This document shows positions 53,540 to 61,372 of a stretch of DNA of 64,000 nucleotides, one piece after another. The translations under genes were made by a program, and so were the position numbers. The notes under the pieces are model-generated. The model was not told where the DNA came from, did no database searches, and was given only the letters and a program-made list of their open reading frames with translations. Source of the stretch: Pseudonocardia sp. SCN 73-27 (GTDB taxonomy: Bacteria; Actinomycetota; Actinomycetes; Mycobacteriales; Pseudonocardiaceae); NCBI GenBank assembly GCA_001725415.1, contig MEGH01000018.1:90545-154544 (forward strand), written 5' to 3'. Numbering within the stretch: the first letter of the stretch is position 1; each line of letters starts with the position of its first letter.

Positions 53540-53578
53540 GTGGCGTTATTGGCCATGGCCAATAACGCCACTCACGAG
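53533..53578. terminator. Perfect 46-bp palindrome containing both stop codons of convergent genes
   Basis: 23-bp arms, no loop, centred on CCATGG. The TGA of the membrane protein gene and the TGA of the PEP-utilising enzyme gene (as TCA) sit at equivalent places in opposite arms. It shares layout with the palindrome at 25821-25860. A bidirectional terminator is likely. Confidence 0.8.
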
Positions 53579-56217
53579 GGTCGACGGGCCCTCCGCACCG
53601 CGAGCGCCACACCGGCGAGTGCTGCGGCGCCGATCAGCAGACCGGGCCACGACGCGCGGCGCTCCACCGTTGGCTCAGGGGGCGCGTCCGTCGAGTCGAG
53701 CAGCGTCACCGTGCCGGCGTCGCCGTCGACGAGCAGGCGTTCGCCGTCGGTGATGCGCCGGGTCGCGACGGCGGTGCCCAGCACGGCGGGGATGCCGTAC
53801 TCGCGGGCGACGATCGAACTGTGGCTCAACGGCCCGCCGACGTCGGTGACCACCCCGGACGCCATCGCGAACAGCGGCGTCCACGCGGGTGTGGTGATGC
53901 TCGCGACGAGGACCTCGCCGGGCTGCATGCAGCCGAAGTCGGCGGGCCCGCCCAGCACCCGGGCGGGTGCGGTGACCTGACCGGCGCTGGCCCCGACGCC
54001 GCGGATGACGGGGCCGGTCTGCTCGGTCGTGGCCGTCGGCATGAAGCGTTCCATCAGGTCCCAGCGCGAGCCCTGCGGGAGCAGGCCGGGCGGGGTGGCG
54101 CGCCGCCGACCGCGCCAGAGGGCCTTGCGAGCCTCGATGTCGACCGACCGGTCCCCCGCCAGGATCTCCGCCGACCGCAGCCAGTGGACGTCGTCCTCCG
54201 TGGGGATGGCGCCCGCGGCGACGAGGCGGCGGCCGATCTCGCGCAGCAGCGCCCGCAGGTGCGGCCAGGCGAGCCCGATGTCGGCCAACGCGTCCTCGCG
54301 CAGCGGGGCGGCCGACTGCGCCCACGCCAGCAGCCGGTCGAACGCCCTGCGGCGCACCGGGTCCAACCGCGCGCGCACCGACGCCGCCAGCTCGTCGCGA
54401 CGTACCGCCGACCGTCGCTGCCGCTCGACGGGGTCGGCGCCCTGGCCGCGCAGGAAGAAGCGCAGCGCGTCGAGCAGTGGGGCCGGGTCGTCGGCGGGGA
54501 CGGCGTTGGCGAAGTCGAGGTTGTAGACGGTGTGGCCGTGCGCGCGCAGGTGGGCGTGGAAGCGGTCGGTCCACTCCCGCCACACCCCGGCGTCGACGCC
54601 GACCAGCGGGTGCGCGGGATCGAGCAGGGCGTCCGCCGTCCAGGGACCGAGCAGCACCGCGACCAGCCGGGCGTCGCGGCGTACCCACTCGGCGATCTCG
54701 TACAGCGAACGTTCCGCGCGGATGGGTGCGCTGTCGAAGCCGAGCAGCAGCGTCGCGGCGGGCGGGTCCCCGTCGCGACGGACGAGCGTCTCGTAGAAGC
54801 GCGTCAGCAGGACCTCGCTCGACGCCGCGAGCGGGATGATCGTCTGCACCGCGGTGTAGTAGGTGGTGCCGGCCTCCAACAGGGCGCGGACGCCGTCGAG
54901 CAGGTCGGGGACGGACAGGGAGTCGAGCGGGCGGTCGGCCCATTCCGCGACGGCCGCGACGTAGGCCGGGTGGGCCCTGGTGCGCCAGCGGCCCTGGGCC
55001 CCGTCGTCACCGCGGGCGACCAGGATCTTCATCGCGGTCGGCGTCCGTACCGTCATCCGCCACATCGCCGACCGGGTGTAGCGGTAGTAGGCGTAGCCGT
55101 TGACGGTCGGGAGGCCGACGTCGCCGTCGCGCACCGCGTCCTCGCCCATCAGCTCGCCCATCAGCGCGGTCAGGGAGTGCGCGACCGCCGGGTCGATGAG
55201 CTCCTCGAACAGTGGCGTCAGCGGGTCGGGCAGCTGCTCGACGATGCTCGCCCGCGCGTAGAGGGCGTTGTCGGGGACGGACCAGTCCGTCGGCGGCGCC
55301 GTCTCCGGCTCGGGCAGCGCGGTGATCGGCCGGGCCTGGACGATCGCGAACCCGTCGGGACCGTGCGCCCACTCGACGTCCTGCGGCGCCCCGAAGTGCT
55401 CGGCGATCCGGGCGCCCAGTGCGGCGAGGGCGACGGCGTCGTCGTCGGACAGGACGGCGCGGCCGCGGTCGGCGTCGGGCACGGCCTGTTCGACGGTCCC
55501 GTCGCCGGTCGGCACGGTCATGACGGCCTTGTCCGCGGTCGTCCGCGCGGTGACCCGCCCACCGGTGACGACGACGTCGTCCGTCGTCACGGCCCCGCTC
55601 ACCACCGACTCCCCCAGACCCCACGCCGCGGAGACGACGGTCTCGTCGCGACGGCCGTTGGTCGGGTTGGCGGTGAACATGACGCCCGCGGCGTCGGCGT
55701 CGACCATCCGCTGCACGACGACCGCGAGCGCCACCTCGGCGGGCGCGATGCCCTGGCGGGCCCGGTAGGCCATGGCGCGGTCGGTCCACAGTGACGCCCA
55801 GCAGTCGCGGACGGCGGCGAGCAGCGCGTCGTCGCCACGGATGTTCAGGTAGGTGTCCTGCTGCCCGGCGAAGCTGGCGCCCTCGAGGTCCTCCGCGGTG
55901 GCCGACGACCGGACCGCGACGGGCCCCTCGCCGAGCGCACGGTAGGCGTCGCGGATCTCGTCGGCCATCGCGGCGGGGAGGTCGGCGGCGAAGAGGGCCC
56001 GGATCGCCTCGGCGTTGTCCGTCGACACCGCCAGCCGGAGGAGGCGCGGCCCGATCCCGGCCGTGTCGACGAACGCCCGGTACGCCTCGGTCGTCAGCAC
56101 GAAACCCGGTGGGACGGGCAGGCCCGCGCGGGTCAGCTCGCCCAGGTTGGCGCCCTTGCCACCGGCGACGTCGATGTCGCCGCGGCCGATCGTGTCGAAC
56201 CCGCAGACGTACGGCAT
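53572..56217 (-). CDS. PEP-utilising enzyme, rifampicin phosphotransferase/PEP synthase-like, with C-terminal membrane anchor
   Basis: An 881-residue enzyme. The N-terminal ATP-grasp/PPDK domain has AGGKGANLGELTRAGLPVPP, VAVRSSATAEDLEGASFAGQ and VEWAHGPDGFAIVQARPITA. The middle (about 320-740) has no motif I recognise. The swivelling His domain near the C-terminus has DVGGPLSHSSIVAREYGIPA, with the phosphorylated His. This three-part layout is that of rifampicin phosphotransferases, which inactivate rifamycins with ATP; other PEP-synthase-like activities are possible. Unusual is a final membrane helix (WPGLLIGAAALAGVALAV) with a positive tail. It is a single gene convergent with the membrane protein gene. 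Confidence 0.82.
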   Translation of the reverse strand: MPYVCGFDTIGRGDIDVAGGKGANLGELTRAGLPVPPGFVLTTEAYRAFVDTAGIGPRLLRLAVSTDNAEAIRALFAADLPAAMADEIRDAYRALGEGPVAVRSSATAEDLEGASFAGQQDTYLNIRGDDALLAAVRDCWASLWTDRAMAYRARQGIAPAEVALAVVVQRMVDADAAGVMFTANPTNGRRDETVVSAAWGLGESVVSGAVTTDDVVVTGGRVTARTTADKAVMTVPTGDGTVEQAVPDADRGRAVLSDDDAVALAALGARIAEHFGAPQDVEWAHGPDGFAIVQARPITALPEPETAPPTDWSVPDNALYARASIVEQLPDPLTPLFEELIDPAVAHSLTALMGELMGEDAVRDGDVGLPTVNGYAYYRYTRSAMWRMTVRTPTAMKILVARGDDGAQGRWRTRAHPAYVAAVAEWADRPLDSLSVPDLLDGVRALLEAGTTYYTAVQTIIPLAASSEVLLTRFYETLVRRDGDPPAATLLLGFDSAPIRAERSLYEIAEWVRRDARLVAVLLGPWTADALLDPAHPLVGVDAGVWREWTDRFHAHLRAHGHTVYNLDFANAVPADDPAPLLDALRFFLRGQGADPVERQRRSAVRRDELAASVRARLDPVRRRAFDRLLAWAQSAAPLREDALADIGLAWPHLRALLREIGRRLVAAGAIPTEDDVHWLRSAEILAGDRSVDIEARKALWRGRRRATPPGLLPQGSRWDLMERFMPTATTEQTGPVIRGVGASAGQVTAPARVLGGPADFGCMQPGEVLVASITTPAWTPLFAMASGVVTDVGGPLSHSSIVAREYGIPAVLGTAVATRRITDGERLLVDGDAGTVTLLDSTDAPPEPTVERRASWPGLLIGAAALAGVALAVRRARRPS

Positions 56218-56417
56218 GACCGCAGTGTGCTCCTGGATCCGCGGGTTCGACCCCGGAACCGGTGCCCCGCGGGCGCGGCGTACTCTCTCCTCCAGTTCCG
56301 CGGCGAGGGCGGGCGGACAGTGAGCCCGCCGTGATCGACGCTGGACCGGTCCGACCGGTTCCACGCCTTCCTCGCCGCGCGCTCACACAGACCGCGTTCG
56401 CATCGAGGAGTAGTCCC

Positions 56418-57080
56418 GTGGCCCAGGCCCGCATCGACGCCGAGACCCGCACCGAGTTCGGCAAGGGCGCCGCCCGTCGCACCCGCCGTGCCGGCAAGAT
56501 CCCCGCCGTCCTCTACGGGCACGGCACCGACCCGCAGCACCTCGCGCTGCCGTCGCTGGAGTTCGCCCGCGTCGTGCGCGACCAGGGCCGGAACGCCGTG
56601 CTCGAGCTCAACATCAGCGGCACCCCGCAGCTCGCGCTGACCAAGACCGTCGTGGTCCACCCCATCCGCCCGTACATCGAGCACGTCGACCTGCTCGTCA
56701 TCAAGCGTGGCGAGAAGGTCGTCGTCGAGGTGCAGGTCGTCGTCACGGGCGACGCGCAGCCGGGCAGCCTGGTCACCCAGGAGCTCAACACCGTCGAGGT
56801 CGAGGCCGACGTGCTGAGCATCCCCGAGTCGATCGAGGTCTCGGTCGAGGAGGCCGCGATCGGCACCCAGTTCCTCGCCGGTGGCCTGACGCTGCCCGAG
56901 GGTGTCGAGCTGCGCACCGACCCCGAGGCCCTGGCCGTCAACGTCGTCGCGGCGCCCACCGAGGCCGACCTCGAGGCCGAGATCGACACCGAGGGTGCCG
57001 GCGTGGTCGAGGACGCCCCCGAGTCCGCCGAGGCCGACGCCCCGGCCGCCGAGGGCGACTCCGAGTCCTCCGAGGGCTGA
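56418..57080 (+). CDS. rplY: 50S ribosomal protein L25 (CTC form)
   Basis: A 220-residue 5S rRNA-binding protein. The L25 domain covers the first 95 residues ([39 protein letters not shown]), and the TL5/CTC C-terminal domain follows ([20 protein letters not shown]-like [17 protein letters not shown]). The tail is acidic ([20 protein letters not shown]), common in actinobacteria. The GTG start follows a GAGGAG site. It is in an operon with pth, as in mycobacteria. Confidence 0.94.
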   Translation: MAQARIDAETRTEFGKGAARRTRRAGKIPAVLYGHGTDPQHLALPSLEFARVVRDQGRNAVLELNISGTPQLALTKTVVVHPIRPYIEHVDLLVIKRGEKVVVEVQVVVTGDAQPGSLVTQELNTVEVEADVLSIPESIEVSVEEAAIGTQFLAGGLTLPEGVELRTDPEALAVNVVAAPTEADLEAEIDTEGAGVVEDAPESAEADAPAAEGDSESSEG

Positions 57081-57085
57081 CGGCC

Positions 57086-57667
57086 GTGCCGGGCCCCGCC
57101 CTGGTGGTCGGGCTCGGCAACCCCGGCCCCGAGTACGCCGAGACCAGGCACAACGTCGGGTTCCGCGTCGTCGAGCTGTTGGCGGCGCGGGCCGGCGGTG
57201 GCCGGTTCTCGAAGCACAAGAGCAACGCCGACGTGCTGGAGGGCCGGCTCGCCGGCCGCAAGGTGGTGCTCGCCAAGCCCCGGACGTACATGAACGTCTC
57301 GGGTGGGCCGGTCGCCGGGCTGTTGCGCTACTTCTCGGTGCCTGCCACCGAGCTCGTCGTCGTGCACGACGACCTGGACCTCGGGTTCGGCGTCGTCCGG
57401 CTCAAGCAGGGTGGCGGCGAGGGCGGGCACAACGGGCTGCGCTCCATCAGCCAGTCGTGCGGCACCCGCGACTACCTGCGGGTCCGCTTCGGCATCGGGC
57501 GCCCCCCCGGCCGTCAGGACCCTGCGGACTTCGTACTCAAGCGGTTCTCGTCGGTCGAGAACAAGGAGCTGGAGTTCGCGGTCGACCTGGCCGCCGACGC
57601 CGTGGAGGCCCTGCTGTCCGACGGGCTGGAGTCGACGCAGAACAGGTTCCACGCGCTGTCGGGCTGA
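57086..57667 (+). CDS. pth: Peptidyl-tRNA hydrolase
   Basis: A 193-residue enzyme that releases peptides from stalled peptidyl-tRNA. It shows [20 protein letters not shown] with the catalytic His, [40 protein letters not shown] and [20 protein letters not shown]. All conserved. The GTG start comes 5 bases after the rplY stop. A terminator hairpin separates it from the convergent acyl-AMP ligase gene. Confidence 0.95.
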   Translation: MPGPALVVGLGNPGPEYAETRHNVGFRVVELLAARAGGGRFSKHKSNADVLEGRLAGRKVVLAKPRTYMNVSGGPVAGLLRYFSVPATELVVVHDDLDLGFGVVRLKQGGGEGGHNGLRSISQSCGTRDYLRVRFGIGRPPGRQDPADFVLKRFSSVENKELEFAVDLAADAVEALLSDGLESTQNRFHALSG

Positions 57668-57681
57668 GCTCATCGCGTCGC

Positions 57682-57717
57682 AGAACGGCGCTCTCCCCCA
57701 CGGGAGAGCGCCGTTCT
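57682..57717. terminator. Bidirectional terminator between pth and the acyl-AMP ligase gene
   Basis: A perfect 16-bp stem AGAACGGCGCTCTCCC / GGGAGAGCGCCGTTCT with a 4-base loop, 14 bases after the pth stop and 7 bases before the end of the convergent gene. Confidence 0.8.
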
Positions 57718-57724
57718 CGCGTGT

Positions 57725-59380
57725 TCAGGCCCGCGCCGCGATCAGGTCCCCCGTCGCGGAGCGGCGCAGCTTGCCCGACGGCGTCTTGGGCAGCGTCCCC
57801 GGCGCCAGGACCACGACATCCGCGGGCCGCACCCCGCAGGCCGCGACCACCTTCGACGTGACGTCCTTGCGGATGATCTCCTCCGCGGCCGTGTCCCCGG
57901 CCTTGCGTGACTCGACGGCCACCAGGAACGACTCGCGGTGGCGGCCCGCGCCGGCCTCGAGCCGCACGGCGACGACGTTGCCCGCCCGCACGTCGGCGGC
58001 CAGGGCGGCGGCACGCTCGATGTCGGTCGGGTAGATGTTGCGCCCGCCCATGATGATGACGTCCTTGCGCCGTCCGCAGACGACGACCTCCACCCCGGCG
58101 AGGTAGCCCTCGTCGCCGGTGTCGAGCCAGCCGTCGGCGTCCTGGGCGGGGCGCGGGCCGTCGACCGTCAGGTACCCGGGCGTCACCGACTCCCCGCGCA
58201 GCTGCAGGACGCCGACGCCCCGCTCGGGCAGGACGGTCCCGTCGTCGCCGACGACCCGGACCTCGATGCCGGGCAGCGGCGGGCCGAGGCGCGGGAAGCG
58301 ACGGCTGGGCCCGTAGAGCGCGGGCCGGGCGTGGCGCTTCTCCTCGAGCCACTCTGCGTCGACGTGGTCGATGACCATGCCGGTGTCGCAGGGCGCGAAC
58401 GACACCCCGAGCGCGGTCTCCGCCATGCCGTAGGCACACACGACGGAGTCCTCGGCGAGGCCGAAGCGGGCGCCTGCGTCGGTGAGTGCGGTGACGGCGT
58501 CGGGGTCGATGGGCTCGGCACCGTTGAGGGCGAACCGCATCGACGACAGGTCGAGCGAGCCCTCGTCGGCGCGGGCGAGCTGGCGGGCCAGCACCGCGTA
58601 GGCGAAGTTGGGGGCGGCGGTGACGGTGCCGCGGTACTTCGAGATCAGCTCGGCCCACAGCAGCGGCCGCGACAGGAAGTCGACGGGCGTGACGGTCACC
58701 AGCTCGAGGCCGGTGACCATGGGGACGGTCATGAACCCGACCATGCCCATGTCGTGGAACAGCGGCAGCCACGACACCATCACGTCGCGGTCGGCGTCGA
58801 GCTGGGCGGCGGCGACCATGCCGCCGATGTTGGCGAACAGGTTGCGGTGGGTGATCCGCACGGCCTTCGGCTCGGCGGTGGAGCCGCTCGTGAGCTGCAG
58901 CAACGCGGTGTCGTCCTCGTCGGCGACGGTCACGTCGACGGTGATCGGCTCGCCGCCTTCGGAGAGGTCGGACAGGAGCCTGAACGCGATCCCGCGCTCG
59001 GCCAGCACCGGGGCGAGCGCGTCGAACGGCGCCCCGAGCAGGACGAGCTTCGCGCCGATCATGCCGAGCACCGTGACGGTGTCCTCGGCCCACACGGCCA
59101 GGTCGGTGCGGGCGGTGGGCTGGTGCAGCATCGTGACGCTGCCGCCCGCGAGCCACACCGCCTGCGCGGCGGGGGCGATCTGGGCAGGCTCGGCGGCGAG
59201 AACGGCGACGGCGTCCCCTCGTCCGAGGACGGGATCCGCGAGCAGCGCCCCCGCGAGCCTGCGCGCCTTCTCGTGCACGTCACGCCACGGTGTGCGGACG
59301 GGCTCCTTCGGCTCCCCGGTGATCATTCCCTTGGCGGACCGGGCCGCGCTGTCCGTCAGCATCTGGAGGAACCGCGACAT
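57725..59380 (-). CDS. Fatty acyl-AMP ligase / acyl-CoA synthetase (FadD/Pks16-like)
   Basis: A 551-residue adenylate-forming enzyme. It shows the P-loop-like LLQLTSGSTAEPKAVRITHR, SWLPLFHDMGMVGFMTVPM (the FAAL form of this motif), VCAYGMAETALGVSFAP, DGWLDTGDEGYLAGVEVVVC and KDVIIMGGRNIYPTDIE with PKTPSGKLRRSATGD at the end. It should activate a fatty acid as acyl-AMP for transfer to a carrier or CoA. In M. tuberculosis pks16 (Rv1013) is likewise next to pth. The second ATG (MSRFLQ) is taken as start. Confidence 0.88.
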   Translation of the reverse strand: MSRFLQMLTDSAARSAKGMITGEPKEPVRTPWRDVHEKARRLAGALLADPVLGRGDAVAVLAAEPAQIAPAAQAVWLAGGSVTMLHQPTARTDLAVWAEDTVTVLGMIGAKLVLLGAPFDALAPVLAERGIAFRLLSDLSEGGEPITVDVTVADEDDTALLQLTSGSTAEPKAVRITHRNLFANIGGMVAAAQLDADRDVMVSWLPLFHDMGMVGFMTVPMVTGLELVTVTPVDFLSRPLLWAELISKYRGTVTAAPNFAYAVLARQLARADEGSLDLSSMRFALNGAEPIDPDAVTALTDAGARFGLAEDSVVCAYGMAETALGVSFAPCDTGMVIDHVDAEWLEEKRHARPALYGPSRRFPRLGPPLPGIEVRVVGDDGTVLPERGVGVLQLRGESVTPGYLTVDGPRPAQDADGWLDTGDEGYLAGVEVVVCGRRKDVIIMGGRNIYPTDIERAAALAADVRAGNVVAVRLEAGAGRHRESFLVAVESRKAGDTAAEEIIRKDVTSKVVAACGVRPADVVVLAPGTLPKTPSGKLRRSATGDLIAARA

Positions 59381-59418
59381 ACCGCCGAGACTACGACCTA
59401 CGCGTAGCATCCGGCTCC

Positions 59419-60771
59419 GTGGCCGACCCGCTCTCGAACGACGCCCTCGCCGCCGCCGTCGACGCCCAGCTCGCCCCGGCGCGCGCCGACCTCGAGCGAC
59501 TGGTGCGGATCCCCAGTATCTGGGCCGATCCCACCCGTGCCGACGACACCCGCCGCAGCGCCGAGGCCGTCGCGGAGCTCGCGCGCGACGCCGGTGCGGC
59601 CGACGTACAGCTCCTGCAGGCCGAGGGCGGCGCGCCCGCCGTCGTCGCCCGCTTCCCCGGCCCGGCCGGCACCCCGACCGTCCTGCTGTACGCGCACCAC
59701 GACGTGCAGCCCACCGGTGGCGACGAGCACTGGACCAGTCCGCCCTTCGAGCCGACCGAGCGCGACGGCCGCCTCTACGGCCGCGGCGCCGCCGACGACA
59801 AGGCCGGCGTCATGACCCACCTGGCGACGCTGCGCGCCTTCGGCGGGACGCCGCCCGTCGGGGTCACGCTGTTCATCGAGGGCGAGGAGGAGTCGGGCTC
59901 GCCGACGCTCACCGCGCTGCTGGCCGAGCACCGCGACCTGCTCGCCGCCGACGTGATCGTCATCGCGGACGCCGCCAACCCGGCCACCGACGTCCCTGCC
60001 CTGACGACGACGCTGCGCGGGCTGGTCGACGTCGTCGTCGAGGTGTCGATGCTGGAGCAGCCGGTGCACTCCGGCGTCTTCGGCGGCCCGGTCGGCGACG
60101 CCCTCACCGCGCTCTGCAAGGCGCTCGGATCGCTGCACGACGACAAGGGCGAGGTCGCCGTCCCCGGGCTGGTGCGCGCCGAGTCCGAGGCCCCCGACAT
60201 GGACGAGGCGACGTTCCGCTCGACCGTCGGGCTGCTCGACGGCGTGGAGCTCCTCGGCTCGGGCACCATCCCCGACCGCACCAACCTCAAGCCCGCGATC
60301 GCCGTCCTCGGTATCGACGCGCCGCGGGTCGCGGACGCGTCGAACGTCCTGCTGCCGCGGGCGCGGGCGATGGTGAGCATGCGCCTGGCCCCGGGTGAGG
60401 ACGCCCTCGCCGCGCAGCAGGCCCTCGCCGAGCACCTGCGCGCGCACGTCCCGTGGGGCGCGCACGTCTCGGTGGAGCCGGGCAGCGGTGTCGCGGAGCC
60501 GTTCGCCCTGCAGAGCACCGGGTCCGCCTACGACGCCGCCCGGTCCGCCTACTCGCGCGCCTACGGGAACTCCGTCGTCGAGATGGGCATCGGCGGCAGC
60601 ATCCCGTTCATCGCCGAGTTCGCCCGGACGTTCCCGGGTGCCGCGGTGCTGGTGACGGGCGTCGGCGACCCGGCCAGCCGCTGGCACGGCATCGACGAGA
60701 GCCTCGACCTCGCGATGTTCGGCCGCGGCGTCCTCGCCGAGGCCTACTTCCTGCAGACCCTGGCCGAGTAG
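59419..60771 (+). CDS. M20 family metallo-dipeptidase
   Basis: A 450-residue zinc peptidase of the carnosinase/DapE-like M20 family. Metal and catalytic motifs are VLLYAHHDVQPTGGDEHW, LYGRGAADDKAGVMTHLATL, VTLFIEGEEESGSPTL with the general base Glu pair, and a late His in GVGDPASRWHGIDE. The dimerisation domain (about 190-320) includes LEQPVHSGVFGGPVGDAL. It probably cleaves dipeptides in the cytoplasm. The GTG start follows a TACGCGTAGCAT segment in the short gap to the divergent ligase gene. Confidence 0.9.
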   Translation: MADPLSNDALAAAVDAQLAPARADLERLVRIPSIWADPTRADDTRRSAEAVAELARDAGAADVQLLQAEGGAPAVVARFPGPAGTPTVLLYAHHDVQPTGGDEHWTSPPFEPTERDGRLYGRGAADDKAGVMTHLATLRAFGGTPPVGVTLFIEGEEESGSPTLTALLAEHRDLLAADVIVIADAANPATDVPALTTTLRGLVDVVVEVSMLEQPVHSGVFGGPVGDALTALCKALGSLHDDKGEVAVPGLVRAESEAPDMDEATFRSTVGLLDGVELLGSGTIPDRTNLKPAIAVLGIDAPRVADASNVLLPRARAMVSMRLAPGEDALAAQQALAEHLRAHVPWGAHVSVEPGSGVAEPFALQSTGSAYDAARSAYSRAYGNSVVEMGIGGSIPFIAEFARTFPGAAVLVTGVGDPASRWHGIDESLDLAMFGRGVLAEAYFLQTLAE

Positions 60772-61372
60772 ACCCTGTGACCGACCCAGGGTGGGGTCTC
60801 ACGGGAGAACCCGATGCGCCGAGCGGCCCCGCCGCCGCATCCTCCGAGCGATGCCCCCTCGGATCAGACACGGCCCTGGGCAGTGGTGCCGCACGGAGTA
60901 CGTGCTCGACCGGAGTCGCTGTTCGCGCGGCCCGACCACCCGGTGCCCGGTGGCGCTCGGGGAGGTCGCATCGGTCCGGCCGGGCGGGGAGATTCCGCCG
61001 TCGAGGCATCGAACGATCGTCCTGGAGGACCGCGACGGGCTGGTCCATGCCGGCGCCGAGCAGGACTCCGGCGAGGCGTTGTCGCGGCGGTCGAACCTGA
61101 CCGACGGTCTGCCGGGTCAGCGCCTCGACGTGCTCGCCCACTTGACGACGAACGGGGACGCCTCGTGGCTGCACCCCGCCGTGGTCCGGCCGGGCCGGGG
61201 CCTGGCCGAGATCGAGATCGGCCCGCTGCCCGGGGCCGAGGCTGCCGCGCGGCGCCGGCGGAGCTCTCCCGGTCGTGAGCAGGGTCGGTGCGAATCGCTC
61301 AGGAGGGCCTCAACCGCTCGGCCGGTGGGGTGTTCGCTGCCGCCGCAGGATCGCGCACGGCAGACTGGCGCC
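60772..61372 (+). other. Coding-like open stretch before the SARP gene
   Basis: From an ATG at 60851 one frame stays open and runs straight into the regulator gene at 61373. The part at about 61010-61250 has coding-like composition (TIVLEDRDGLVHAGAEQD, QRLDVLAHLTTNGDASWLHP, RGLAEIEIGPLPGAEAAA), but I recognise no domain. It may be a relic of a lost gene, or an N-terminal extension of the regulator. No other feature was seen. Confidence 0.35.
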
